NCBI GenBank assembly: GCA_964034945.1
Contig: OZ035960.1
Location: 114,177,324-114,241,323, forward strand
Origin: Chrysopilus asiliformis
Lineage: Eukaryota > Arthropoda > Insecta > Diptera > Rhagionidae
Length of the DNA: 64,000 nt
Direction: 5' to 3'
Made by a program: the position numbers and the translations under genes. Shown piece by piece: positions 1 through 10,551 of the stretch (position 1 is the stretch's first letter; the number at the start of each line of letters is the position of its first letter). The notes beneath the pieces are model-generated. The model was not told where the DNA came from and made no database searches. It worked only from the letters and a program-made list of their open reading frames with translations.

Positions 1-1379
1 TCGTTGTGTGCGGTTATTTCTTGTGAACTTTGTGTGCGGTGAAACGTTTTTTATTATAGACTTTTACTTAGTCATATGTGTTTTTACTTTGCTTTGGTGC
101 GCTGTAAATTGGAGAACACTCGAGTCGGTCGAACGACCGAAAGTCGGTATTGCGTTTCGAGTGTGTTTCGCTAAGGGGCGAGTAGGAAAGAAGGCCACAA
201 GCAATTTTTACTTTGGTTCGCTGTAAAGTGGAGAACACTTGGTTGGTCGAAAGATCGAAAGATCGAAAGATAAAGAAACAGGTTGGTAATGTAGGGTGCT
301 GGTGCTTTAGGCAACCATTGCCATTGGTAAATTGTCGAAAGAATTGGCACAAAAAAAGAAATTAATTAACAATAGATTTCCGATACATATTGAATTTCAG
401 TAGGGTGTGCAGTGAACACCCTCGCACCTTAGAAGAAACGTCACTGCAACAAATAGAAAACAAATGTTTCTACCCCCTTTCCACTCCTATGAAGATTTTT
501 TCTGAATCCCCTTTACGAGAAAAACAGTTTTCAAGTTTTTGGACTATTACTGCGTTAAGGATCTTTTTAGATGCCCACAAGATTTTAAGATCTTGCTCCG
601 AGTGAACTAAAATGAAACGAAAACCGTGAATAAAGTTTTAAGCATGCGCTATTCCGCAAGTGTACAGTAAAAGCTTGTAGCATTTACTATTAGCAATGGC
701 GTTTTCTACAATTTAATTAATTTTAGTCAATAACGTGTAGCATTTACTACGTACTTATAAGTAATTACTCAAAAATCTCTCACTAGCCGGAAATTAAATC
801 AAACTCAAAAATTTTAAAGGAATAGGCGGCCGAATTTATGATAGGAAATTTATCAACAATTTGCATAAATTGTGTCCAATGGCTGTTTTTTGGAGAAAAC
901 TCTTCAGAAATTTCAAACACACTAAATTTGTTCAAAAACTCACATTAAATATAATAAATCTTGAGTCCTATTTCCACAAACACTATTTGTCACAAAAAAA
1001 AACGATTTACAAGCCTTTTTAATATTACGAAAAAATATTTTTGAAAATTACGAACAACTAAAATATATCTCGAACTACGATACTTTCAAACTAGCTGCTA
1101 CCTAGAAGTAAATACTACTGACATTTGATAGCTTTTTTTTTTAATTTTTCTCACATTTAAAAAAAATTTGTCAGAGTTTTTAAAGTATTTTTTTCAAACA
1201 TATTTTTCAACCACAAATTTTCTCTAAACATTAATCAAGATACCCAGTGCGTTTTACAAAATTAGTTCTTGAATAATGAATGAATAATTCTAGACTAACT
1301 TTTTACAAATTATCATAATTTCATACTCATAAAAAAAATGTAAAGAATTTTAACTACTCGTATTTTTGTTTTCTTTCAG
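1..1379. other. Non-coding AT-rich stretch, probably intron of the Mpv17-like gene
   Basis: No exon resembling the N-terminal part of an Mpv17 protein is visible here. Two short near-identical segments occur (near 80-125 and 205-245, both containing 'ctttggt-cgctgtaaa-tggagaacact'), followed by direct GATCGAAA repeats at 249-272. The stretch ends in a pyrimidine-rich acceptor (ttttctttcag) at 1370-1379. I infer an intron or 5' flank; nothing else is supported. Confidence 0.5.
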
Positions 1380-1598
1380 TTACGTTCGAAATTTTTCGAG
1401 ACATATCGAGTGGGTGTGGTATATTGGCCAATGGTCCAAACATTCAACTTCACATTGATTCCAGCAAAGAACCAAGTCATTTTTACATCGTTCTTTAGTA
1501 TGCTATGGACAACGTTTTTGGCATATATGAAATTCCTAGAGCTTCCAGAAGTGGACTTGGAACATCATGCGGTTGACATTCACCTGCTTGAATTTTAA
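1380..1598 (+). CDS. Mpv17/PMP22 family protein, C-terminal exon (partial gene)
   Basis: This exon opens right after a ttttctttcag acceptor and reads 72 residues to TAA at 1596-1598. It contains the family's C-terminal signature: a W-P-x-x-Q-x-x-N-F run (YWPMVQTFNF), then a P-A-K-N-Q segment and a final helix with W-x-x-F/Y-L (LWTTFLAYMKF). Mpv17-family proteins are four-helix membrane proteins of mitochondria or peroxisomes, about 170-200 residues long, so roughly 100-130 N-terminal residues are missing and must come from exons to the left. The signature looks closest to the Mpv17-like (MPV17L) branch, which is a judgement by eye. The tail after the last helix is acidic and His-containing and is not a conserved part. 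AATAAA signals lie near 1722 and 1759. Phase 0 at the acceptor is assumed. Confidence 0.82.
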   Translation, partial: LRSKFFETYRVGVVYWPMVQTFNFTLIPAKNQVIFTSFFSMLWTTFLAYMKFLELPEVDLEHHAVDIHLLEF

Positions 1599-3760
1599 AA
1601 AAGTTTCTCATTTTTCTTATTTCTTTATGACATAAAAACTTTGTTTTTTGTATCCCCGTCAGAACGATAGAATAATTGAGTTCCAATGTGATATATGAGT
1701 ATTTTGTCTGTATTCTCTCTTTAATAAAGGAAGGAAATTAAATCGATTTGTATACGAAATAAAGTTCCAAAGAAATTTCTATATATCGAAAGTCTTCTTT
1801 TGGTATTTCAATCCTCTTTCACTGCACGATTGGGACAAGAACCCTTAAAATTCAGCACACAAAAACCGATTCGCATGTACCACATAAAAACTCTTATATC
1901 TTTCGAACGTTGCTTATCATCTAACTCAAGGTATCCTGCCGTTGTTCGGTTGAAATTCCATTTTCCGGATATCCAAAAAGGACTCGAAACCTTGAACGGG
2001 GAGAAAATACCTGGCAAAGAATTTTGCATGATCTTCGCTTACCGACGACAAAGTTTTGTCAGAATACTTGAATTATAGATTTTCTTGCAAATAACAAATA
2101 GCAGGGATGCGAAAAGATATTGCAGAGGGGTTGGGGGACGAAGAAATGCGGTCGCTTTTGCCGGCTTTGTGCAAAACTTTGAGCACGTTCTATTGATATA
2201 GACTTGCAGAATTTTATGCTTTCTAAAGGAAGACATTTCGCAACCAAGGCTGCCGGATTTCGTCTGGAATATAAAGGACCCCCAACCAAAAGGAAAACTG
2301 TCCTATCTACATAGTTTTAGTAAGCATCCCGCTGCTCATACATATATGCGAATTTGGCTTTTGGGAAAAATTAAATTTTTCAACTCTGACAAAAGAAGAA
2401 TCTTCAAAGAGTTTTTTTTTCATCATTTTATTTTTAATAAATGTAAAGTAAAATACACGGCGGAGAATAGACATGTGATTTTATCAATTTTTTCTGTGTT
2501 TTATTCAAAAACCTTCCCAGCTTTCCAGCCTTTCCAAATGCTCACAAGAAAGAGACGATTTAAATTCTAATTAAATATCGATTTCATGTGAAAATCTAAA
2601 AAAATAACACAACTATGAAACTTGAATTAAGTTTCAGTTCTAAATAAACAAGTTGTAAGGTTGTTTTTAATGCATTTGGAATTTCAGCCGTCACATGAAT
2701 GACATCGAATAGGATATGTTTGTTAGCTTGAAGCGTAAGGAGCATTAGTTCTTCAAAGATTATGTACGAATGTAGAATAAGAATTGAAAACCGTCTCTTA
2801 TAACATTGTAGAGGAGATTAACGATAAAGAATACATCAGTCATTCAGCTCCAATTGTTCTGCACTAGGTTGGCTTTAAGAATATTATGTTTGGCTTCTCC
2901 TCTATTATCGACAACACGACAACAATGCATCAGCAGAGCAATAAGAAGTGGGTAAGATGGAATAATAATTCGGTTTTAGATTTAAACACATTTATGAAGA
3001 AATGGTATGATAAAATGTTGAGACGCCTTATTGATTTTATTTGTATTTTCTTTTTAGAAAATAATTGATTTTATAGAACTTTCTGAATAGTGTGTAAATT
3101 TTTAGTAGTTGTTTAAAAAATACGTGACATTAGTTATCTTTTTCGGATTTGAAGAAATAAAATTACCTGAAAATTTTATTCTTTCCGAATGACGTCGAAA
3201 AGCAAGAGAATTTTCCATAAAACTCCTGGAGGTAAATCCGATTTAAGCTTATTGACATAATACCATAAGAGTACTATAAAATAAGAGTTCCCATAAGAGT
3301 ACTAATAGAATAAGAATTCCCATAAGAGTACGCTTAAATGCAACACAGATAATTGAATTAATTGAAGTTCATAACTGTTAAAAATTCCATTGAATTTTAC
3401 ACGCTTAAATGTATAACACGGATAAAAGCAAGTAAATCACGGCAAAAATAGTTATGCATCGAAGCGTGTTCTACTGTACTTCGTTTTTGCGTTTCGAATA
3501 GCTAAATAGTATTTTTTAGAGCCTTTCTGAATGATTCCCAAGCTCCAGAACTTTGTGTAACTTTCCACCTACCGTAAAATAATCTCTTTCTGCCGGTAAT
3601 ATTCGAATACCCCTCATCAACCCGCGAACAACCCAAATTTTCAATAACTCGTTGTTTAACGGGCGAAAATCTATCAAAAAAAGTAAGTCCTAACAAAAAT
3701 CTTTAATTTTATGTCATCTAAAAAATCCATTGTTCTTAAGAATGTGTAAAGTGCTGCTCC
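1599..3760. other. Intergenic, no gene recognised
   Basis: After the 3' UTR of the Mpv17-like gene the sequence is AT-rich. Open frames at 1800-2078 and 2346-2570 show no domain, start context or splice structure that I can recognise. A small tandem repeat lies at 3264-3331, listed separately. Confidence 0.5.
3264..3331. repeat. Tandem repeat, about 29-bp unit, 2.4 copies
   Basis: Units begin CCATAAGAGTACTA and differ by a few bases; the third is cut after CCATAAGAGTAC. A looser direct repeat (CGCTTAAATG...AACAC-GATAA) follows at 3330-3425. Confidence 0.75.
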
Positions 3761-3768
3761 ACATGTAA

Positions 3769-4910
3769 AGGTGCTGCTCCACAAAACTCTCGAGAGTTAC
3801 TTGCAGGAGGTTGTCCATTTGAGAGTTAATTTCGGCGATTTTTCTCTTTTCAAGACCAATATCTTGCTTTTTTTGACATCTTGCTTTGGCGAGTTATCGA
3901 GAGCTACTAGCGAAATTCAAGCGCCGTTCGTATCTGGCGAGCAACTCCCCGAGAGTTCAGTGGGTGTGTGTCCACTAGACAGTAGAATCACTTTTGACCA
4001 CTGTTGCCAACTCAAAAATATGAATCCGGTCAAATTTGACCGTTTGACAGGATTTTTTTCTGTTGAATCCTGTCAGAAAAAACGGTCAAAAGTTTTAGCG
4101 TGTTAGATCCGGCCAAAAAATCGGTCAAAGCCACGCAAACGACATTTCTGATCACAATAACCTAGAAATTAAACATAACAAAAGCTATAATTGCCAATCT
4201 GGCAATTATTGAAAACCCGTATGGTGATATTCGTATCTTAATTCGAGCAGTTGTAGCCAAATTCCACTTCGAACTCGAACTTTCCAATAATTCGGTACAA
4301 AATTCGACATATTTGATTAAGTAGAAAGCATCTTCTTTTTCACTTCAACTAAATGATAAATACTACAAATTAACGATCATTAAAAGTACTTTTACAATAA
4401 ATATTCAGAAAATGGGAAAAATGAATAGAAAAATAGTTACGTCATCTTTTGTAAAACGCTACGAATTAATTCACATCCCCAATAGATCTCCAGAAATATT
4501 ATTATAACTTACATATATGTACCCGAATTATTGCATTAACCCGAAAAGTTCCAATTTCCACTTATAAATTACAAAGGGTGCGTTCAATTTGTGAACATTC
4601 TTTTTATGAAAATTGATAACGTTGAAAATATATTATTTCTTTCCCTGTTAAAAAATGTCGAAAACACATTCAGTTCCGGTTAAAAATCCGGTCGACCGGA
4701 TTTTCTATTTTTCTCCTGTCAAAGTGAACAAAATCCGGTCAAATCTGACCGGAAAACGGTCAAAATGGCAACACTGCTTTTGACAGCTTGCAGAAACTAG
4801 CTCGCGAGTTTTTGCGAGTTTCTGCTAGCGACTCTCAGAGACGTCTCCATTTGCGAGTACCTGCTATCGAGAGATTCTCGCCGGCATTTACTCTCATGTG
4901 GAGCATCAAG
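3769..4910. repeat. PIF/Harbinger-like MITE (AGGTGC family), interrupted by another element
   Basis: The two halves (3769-3998 and 4777-4910) match in reverse order the uninterrupted copy at 16644-16942: CTCGAGAGTTACT near the left end, 'ccgttcgtatctggcgag' in the middle and 'ctctcatgtggagca' near the right end. The 778-bp element at 3999-4776 splits it. The right terminus is degraded. A partial duplicate of the left tip (GTGCTGCTCCACATG) sits just outside at 3751-3765. Confidence 0.8.
3999..4776. mobile_element. hAT-like non-autonomous DNA transposon, nested, with 8-bp target duplication
   Basis: The ends are inverted: CACTGTTGCCA on the left and TGGCAACACTG on the right (CAGTGTTGCCA when reversed). 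The 8-base duplication CTTTTGAC flanks both sides (3991-3998 and 4777-4784). Subterminal TCAAATTTGACCGGATTT-type motifs recur in both orientations at each end (CCGGTCAAA, GGTCAAAA). An 8-bp duplication with CAGTG-type ends is the known mark of hAT elements. No transposase frame is present. The middle holds 4172-4230, which also occurs inverted at 38032-38090. Confidence 0.85.
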
Positions 4911-5444
4911 ATCTGAGAGTACACCTCGCGAGGTTTACTTGTTAGTGAAAAAAATGACATAAAGGAATAGAAACTATGGAAAATGTAATAATAGTAATAT
5001 TTATCGTTACTACGCAATAACTTTGTACTTTTTAGGGTGTCAATAATATTTTTCGACTATGCTGTCTACAAAAAAGTCTATCCTGACGCTTCGCCACTGC
5101 ATTGATCTTTTTTTAACCATAAAAACGTGAGCAAATTCACTAATGTGAACCAGCCCTGTCTGATATGCGTTCACGTTACCGCAAAACATGTTGTTCGTAG
5201 TCTGAATTGTTAATTTTTAGAAAACAAAAACACCACAAGTGAAACCTTAAAGAATCATATTACAATCTATTTTTAAACGTCCACATTGTAACGGTACATA
5301 TTGTAACGGAAGAATATTGTATTTACATTTTCTGTTAATTAAAACTCTTTTTTTTACTTAGTTTAACTTAAATATTTTACAGTACTGTGCAAATTACATT
5401 TTTAATCTTAAATCTGTCTCTACAGTAACTTAAACTATCTTCAA
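4911..5444. other. Intergenic, 3' flank of UXT
   Basis: AT-rich sequence with no recognisable gene. It holds the 3' flank of the minus-strand UXT gene, and I see no repeat shared with the rest of the window. Confidence 0.5.
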
Positions 5445-5960
5445 TTATAACTCATCGACAGTGTAATCTTTTTTGAAATCAGTATATAGTTTTCGTTTCT
5501 CTGCTATGCACATCAATGCCAATTTAATGTCTGCACGTTTCTTGATACTTTCTTCCCGGACAATCGTTGATTCTTGCTCAAGCACTTTGACCTTGAATTC
5601 TGTAAATTTGAGTGCCTCGTCCAAAGTGAAGTCCACATAAATTCCCTTTCCGACATTAACCATTACACGCTGAACATCATCGACTCTGGCTTGCATAAAA
5701 AAATTTCCACCAATATTCACTTGCGTTTTGAAACCATCATTCAGGTGCTCCTTCACATTTTTCAGCATCATTTGTAACTCATTGTACTCCGATACTTCCG
5801 AATTCACGGACAACAAATGCTTTTCTAACTGTTTGAGATCCTCTCGAAGGCAATCATTTACAAACACTTCCAGCTGCTCTGCTGACATTAAATCGATGTT
5901 CGACATGGTTTTAAATAATTTGAATGTACGGTTTCTAATTCTATCATTTGTTTTATCCAA
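5445..5960 (-). CDS. UXT: Protein UXT homolog (alpha-type prefoldin-like)
   Basis: A single-exon reading frame of 171 codons. The central section has the UXT-type prefoldin pattern: two long coiled helices (residues ~28-72 and ~132-168) around a beta hairpin with QVNIGGNFFMQARV, then VMVNVGKGIYVDFTLDEALKF, which lines up with human UXT around its NFF and LAEALKF segments. UXT is a small chaperone-like protein, part of the URI/R2TP prefoldin-like complex and a transcription cofactor. The family is about 155 residues long. The second in-frame Met (residue 19, MSNIDLMSAEQ) would give 153 residues and is likely the true start, leaving a basic 18-residue extension as 5' leader. The gene is divergent from heme oxygenase, with about 0.8 kb between them. 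Confidence 0.9.
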   Translation of the reverse strand: MDKTNDRIRNRTFKLFKTMSNIDLMSAEQLEVFVNDCLREDLKQLEKHLLSVNSEVSEYNELQMMLKNVKEHLNDGFKTQVNIGGNFFMQARVDDVQRVMVNVGKGIYVDFTLDEALKFTEFKVKVLEQESTIVREESIKKRADIKLALMCIAEKRKLYTDFKKDYTVDEL

Positions 5961-6771
5961 TCTAAAAATTATCTAAAATGTCATTCTCAGTTTACTTGCA
6001 AGAAACTACGACGTCTTTTTACTAACTTTTTAGTGCAATCACATTAAATTCTACTTAAATTCCACTACTTTTTTGTTATAGATTATTTAAAGTTTTAAAA
6101 AACGCAAAATTAAAATTTAAATCAAACTTTTTTTATATTTCTTTTTGTAAAATTAAAAACCTGGATATGTTTTGTTGCTGGTATTTCTAACCTCAAAAAC
6201 TTTTACTTTAGCGCCAGTGGAATCTTCAAGGACTAAATTTTTGTAGTAAAATCTATAATTTGGATATTAAGGATCGTTTACACCTGCCACTTTATTCCGC
6301 CAATTTTATTCTTTAACACTATGCAACATTAAGTAAAGAATAAAATTGACATTCTCTGGATTGCAGTCTCTCTGCTTGGCAAAAGACAAGCTAGGAATTA
6401 TGCAAATAGCAGCAGAAACTTTTATTAAAATATGAAAACTTGCTCTAACGTTCCAGTTAAATTTTGCCTGTAAATTTTTATTGATTTATTTATTTACAAC
6501 CAATAAAAAACTGCCTCGTATAATTAAATAATTCTTTACATTTCTTAGACAATAGTAATTCAAGTACTCTAGCCAGAGAATTGTCATTCCTAGTTCAAAA
6601 ATGTCTCACAGCGCTTTTCTACTTTGTGGTGTCCTATCTTGGTTTGGCAACTGTGGTATATGTCAGATTTGAAGTTGAAAATCATTCAGTGTCGCAGTTT
6701 ATGTTTTCCACAATAAGTCACAAAGTAAACAAATGTTTTCCGCAATAAATCACAGAATAAACTAAGCCAAA
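5961..6771. promoter_or_regulatory. Shared divergent intergenic region, UXT / heme oxygenase
   Basis: About 810 bases separate the two divergent starts. The region is AT-rich. A short direct repeat (ATGTTTTCC-CAATAA-TCACA) occurs at 6699-6722 and 6733-6754, just upstream of the heme oxygenase ATG. I recognise no stress-response element. Confidence 0.45.
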
Positions 6772-7562
6772 ATGATGGATTCAGAGGAGGAAAATATTAG
6801 TTTCAGCAAAGAAATGCGAAAGGCGACAAGGGATATTCACAGAATTAGTGACCTGTTAGTGAATGCTAAGTTATCTTTTGGTAAGTTCATCCCTTGAGTA
6901 AGATCCAAACAAAGAATAATGTCGTTTGTCTCCCAGCTTTATCCGATAACGCAGTTTGGGCGGAAGGTCTGTTAATTTTCTACGAAATCTTCAAATATAT
7001 CGAAGACCACGCTCCAGTGGAGCTTCTTCCTACAGAGTATCACAGAAAAGCTGCATTCGAAGCAGATCTAAATTACTATTTGGGTGCCGATTGGCAAAGG
7101 GATTACAAGCCGAGAGAAGCAGTCCAGAAGTACATTGACCACCTGAAAAGTGTTTATGCAGAAGATCCTATCCTGTTAATGGCCTTTGTATATCACTTGT
7201 ACATGGGACTGTTGTCGGGCGGACAGATTTTGCAGAAAAAACGCGCGCTGGCCAAACGTTTGAATCCATTGCAAGAGGATGACTCCGCCACTGGCCATCC
7301 CGGGGCGGAGCTCACTCACTTCGAAGGCTACACAATTGCTGAATTGAAACAGCGAATGCGCGAGTTGGTAGATGAAAAGGCAAAGTATTTCGATGATCAA
7401 TTGAAACAACGTCTAATCGAAGAAAGCCGCAAAGTATTTGAATTGAACAACGAAATTGTAAAAACGGTTCGCGGTGTAAATCGTGTTAATCTCAGGAAAT
7501 TTGGATTGTTTTTCATAGTTTTAATTGCGGCCTATATATTAAAGAAGTTTTTATTTAGATAA
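6772..7562 (+). CDS. Ho: Heme oxygenase, membrane-anchored
   Basis: Two exons, 6772-6880 and 6937-7562, joined across a 56-bp GTAAGT...CCCAG intron, give 244 residues. Heme oxygenase opens heme to biliverdin, CO and iron at the ER face. Visible marks: RKATRDIH with the proximal ligand His23 (equivalent to human HO-1 His25), HRKAAFEADL at residues 72-81, and the distal-helix motif MGLLSGGQ at 126-133. A hydrophobic helix, FGLFFIVLIAAYILKKFLF, at the C-terminus is the expected tail anchor. The distal Asp of HO-1 (Asp140, in GDLSGGQ) is Leu128 here. Two Met codons are adjacent at the start, and either could be used. An AATAAA lies near 7760. Length and motif order fit the family well. Confidence 0.96.
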
Positions 7563-8330
7563 TCCAATTATTGGTGGAAAAAATTAATATATTTGCACTC
7601 ATTTGGTAGTTCTTCTCTTGATAAAAATCATATAAAAACTTGATCGTGAAAAATCAACGATAAAAATCTAATTTTTTAAAATCAATTATGAAATCGTTTT
7701 TTGCATCAATTACAATCTGTTTACATGTATTGCTTAGCTTTAAAACAGTGATATTGTTTAATAAATTATTTGACTAGTGCATAAATGTTTTAATTAAAAC
7801 CACGAAACTTTTTTTAGTAAAACAAAATTTGGAAATTTTAAGAGGCAAAACGAAGAACCAGAAATCTAATTCACCCTTGAATCAAAACCGAACCACATTG
7901 AAAAACCATTTTTAGTAAAACGTCAAAGCAGTTTCCTGTTCCCTTTTCCAAAGGATGGAAATGACACAAGAAGATTTGTCCATGAATTATCAATTCCACC
8001 CCTCCTTTTTTAGAGATTTTGTGATCTAGAAGTAAAAAAACTTTAACGCGAATTCATTGTAAAAATGTGGCGAAGCGTTTTTACTATGAATTCGCGTGTA
8101 TTTCTTGTTTCCGCAGAATTTTTAGTTTCAGTTGATGGGAAATACTTAAAGACAAAAGGGTTGATACGAAAAAAGGTACCGTTTGACCAGGAAAGTAAAT
8201 TGGCAGTTGCAACATGAGCACCTTTTAATGATTCAAGTTCAAGAAGAGACCATGAATGGCTTCAAAACCAAATCGATATTTTACACCGTGCTATAACGAA
8301 GTCGAATTTCATATTTCTTACGACCCCCCA
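7563..8330. other. Intergenic, no gene recognised
   Basis: 3' flank of heme oxygenase and AT-rich spacer. It contains one hairpin, 8047-8098, where ACGCGAATTCATTGTAAAAA pairs with TTTTTACTATGAATTCGCGT around a short loop. Confidence 0.5.
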
Positions 8331-8488
8331 GGCGCGTAGCCAGGATTTCGTTTCGGGGGGAGGGGCTTGGTTCTAGAACTCTCAGAACCAATTTTTTTTT
8401 TTTGGGTGAAGGACCAAAATTTCGGGGCGAGGGGAGCTTCAGCCCCCAAGCACCCCCCACCCCTTGCGGGCTACGGGCCTGCGACCCC
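8331..8488 (+). repeat. Dispersed repeat with GGCCCGTAGCC ends
   Basis: It starts GGCGCGTAGCCAGGATTTCG, runs through G-rich sequence and a T-run, and ends GGGCTACGGGCC. A second copy lies in the opposite orientation at 23511-23660. The terminal GGCCCGTAGC is inverted at the other end, so the repeat looks like a small inverted-repeat element. Confidence 0.75.
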
Positions 8489-8559
8489 CTTAGCCGTAAG
8501 TTCTTTGTAAAATATTCACTGGATATCTACTTTATATTTTTCGTTGAGGTTTCAGTTTT

Positions 8560-9278
8560 TTCCTGGGGGCCTATTATGGAATACGATCCTAATCGTAACG
8601 ATCGGGATTCGCCTGTTGTTAGTAGAAAACACTAACAACACCTTCCCGTTTTCGTACAGTAAAGTTTAGGAGTTCCTTCATTCCGTGAACAACAAGACTG
8701 GAACGATTTACCATCCGATGTGTTCCCCCGGTACACAAATAAACATACTCAGATAACCAGTGCCCATAGTAGCATCTGAACCCATTTTTAACTCGTAGCC
8801 GACAGCCGTAGCTGACAAAACGCTTTTGTTTTAGAGCTTAAAAGCTTTCATTGCATCGACAAAGAATAAAATGCCGAAACGAACCGACTACGATGGTTTG
8901 CTAGATATCCTCTTCCCTTTGTGCCTTTTGGGTGATCAAATAGAATGTTGGATTTACTTGTTTGTTTTTCTATTTCGCCTTTACCATCATTGCATTCGAC
9001 TTCAATTTAGAGTGGCAATGAAAGCTTTTAAGCTCTGCCATGAGCCAACAAAAGCGTTTTGTCAGCTACGACTGTCGGCTACGAGTTAAAAATGGGTTCA
9101 CAGAATTTCAATGAAAACATAAACCGACATCTCCTTTTGTCCTGCCAACCATCCTGAGCTGTGCTTCGGCATTAAAGGGTCTTTCTCTAAGCTCTGGCTG
9201 GAATTATAAAAAAAATAACAATCTCTGTTCGTTAAGATTATGATTGTGTTCCATAATAGGCCACCAGGGCACAACATT
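8560..9278. repeat. Outer inverted-repeat element enclosing a second palindromic MITE
   Basis: The arm at 8567-8605 (GGGGGCCTATTATGGAATACGAT) is repeated inverted at 9225-9272 (ATTATGATTGTGTTCCATAATAGGCC). Between the arms lies the 8777-9100 palindrome. A small GTTGTTAGTAGAAAACACTAACAAC hairpin (8611-8639) resembles the loop of the 12724-12853 element. Confidence 0.6.
8777..9100. repeat. Palindromic MITE with arms of about 80 bp
   Basis: The left arm starts TGAACCCATTTTTAACTCG (8777) and the right arm ends CGAGTTAAAAATGGGTTCA (9100). Pairing continues through the TAGCCGACAG and GCAATGAAAGCTTTTAAGCT segments. The 70-aa frame inside it is not a gene. Confidence 0.85.
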
Positions 9279-10551
9279 TACAATGTGGGTGGTATTCTTA
9301 ACGGGACCCGAAAAATTACAAAACTAAACCTCACTATTCTTTACAGGACGTGAAAAATAGCAAAATTAAGCCTCACTATTCGTTAGAAATTCTATAGACG
9401 TCAATTTGAAGGGGTATTTAATCTTGATTCATAAAAATTTGCATTTGCGCCGCTTTTCCTTTTAACAATTTTATATTTAATCTCACTCTAGCTAAAAAAA
9501 ATTCCCCTGTAGAACTTTTTAGAGATATTTCATTTAATTTTAAATTAATATCACATTTGTTTTTATGTATATAAACCACACCCACACCCCTCTCTCCGTA
9601 CCCGATAAAATCCTGAGTGCGTCACTGCTAGCCAGTACGAGGACATTATGTCCAAAAAATTCCACGGGATGCGAGAACATGATTTAAGATTCAAAGGGGT
9701 GTCGGGAACCACTACTCTAGAATATATCAGAAAAATTGAGGCGTTAAAAGCTAGAGTGGACCAAGCCACATAATCGAGTTTTTGAAGCTTTTCCACTTTT
9801 GTACTATTATTGACTGTAAATTTTTGGAAAAAAAAATGTCTGTGGACTTTATTACTCAATGTTGAAATGTTCTTTTGTGCATCCAAACATTTTTATCTAA
9901 AAACTCACTCGCAATAGTGATTGAAACACAAAAAAATTCACGATTTCGACGTGTGGGTTGGTCCACTCTAGCTTTTAACGCCTCAATTGTAGGTAAGACA
10001 AACAACATTCCAGATAGTTGAAAAAATATATTTTTCTTTTTTAAATTATGTTTGTTTGTTTTATAATACAAATTATTTTCATCTTATATTATTGTGGTGT
10101 TTTCTTTTGTTTGTTTCTATATATATATTTATATTTATATTTATATTCGTACATATTATAATACAAATTAAATGTACAATATTTTACTAAAAATTAATAA
10201 CAATAAATATCACAATAGGATTAATTTCAATATAAACCAATGAAAAAAAAACATCAATGTTGTTGAAGTATTCTTTTTTAAACATTTCTAAATTGTCTTA
10301 ATATTTAACTAATGGAATATACTCGACATCACAGAGGTCATCACCGGGACCATCCATTTAGGTGAGTGATAATAAAGTTAGAAAAAATATACATTTATTT
10401 AATAGATAAATATCTTTTTTTTTTTTTTGCTTTTCTATCTGTGAAGAGAATGTAGGAAAATTGTTTGCAATTAATGAAACGCGCGCGGGTGTGTGTGTGT
10501 GGGTGTTGATGTGCACTTTTAGTATTTTGATTCTTAATTTTAAACAGGAAT
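9101..10551. other. Intergenic and 3' UTR of the receptor phosphatase
   Basis: Apart from the repeat at 9735-9987 I recognise nothing coding here. The minus-strand phosphatase transcript ends here: AATAAA on the minus strand lies at 10399-10394, about 150 bases past the stop. A short minus-strand frame near 10365-10310 could be an alternative C-terminal exon but has no visible acceptor. Confidence 0.5.
9735..9987. repeat. Inverted-repeat element with perfect 30-bp arms
   Basis: Bases 9735-9764 (ATTGAGGCGTTAAAAGCTAG...) are repeated exactly, inverted, at 9958-9987. The 253-bp size fits a MITE. No clear target duplication. Confidence 0.8.

Noticed and set aside
1800..2078. 92-aa frame after the Mpv17-like gene
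   Set aside because: No start context, domain or splice structure.
3264..3331. CRISPR-like spaced repeats
   Set aside because: Only 2.4 units, contiguous without unique spacers, in an animal genome.
3771..4106. 111-aa frame over the nested MITEs
   Set aside because: It crosses the border between two transposons, so it cannot be an old gene.
10310..10370. Alternative C-terminal exon of the phosphatase (minus strand frame ending near YIPLVKY)
   Set aside because: No acceptor precedes it, and an AATAAA lies between it and the main stop.
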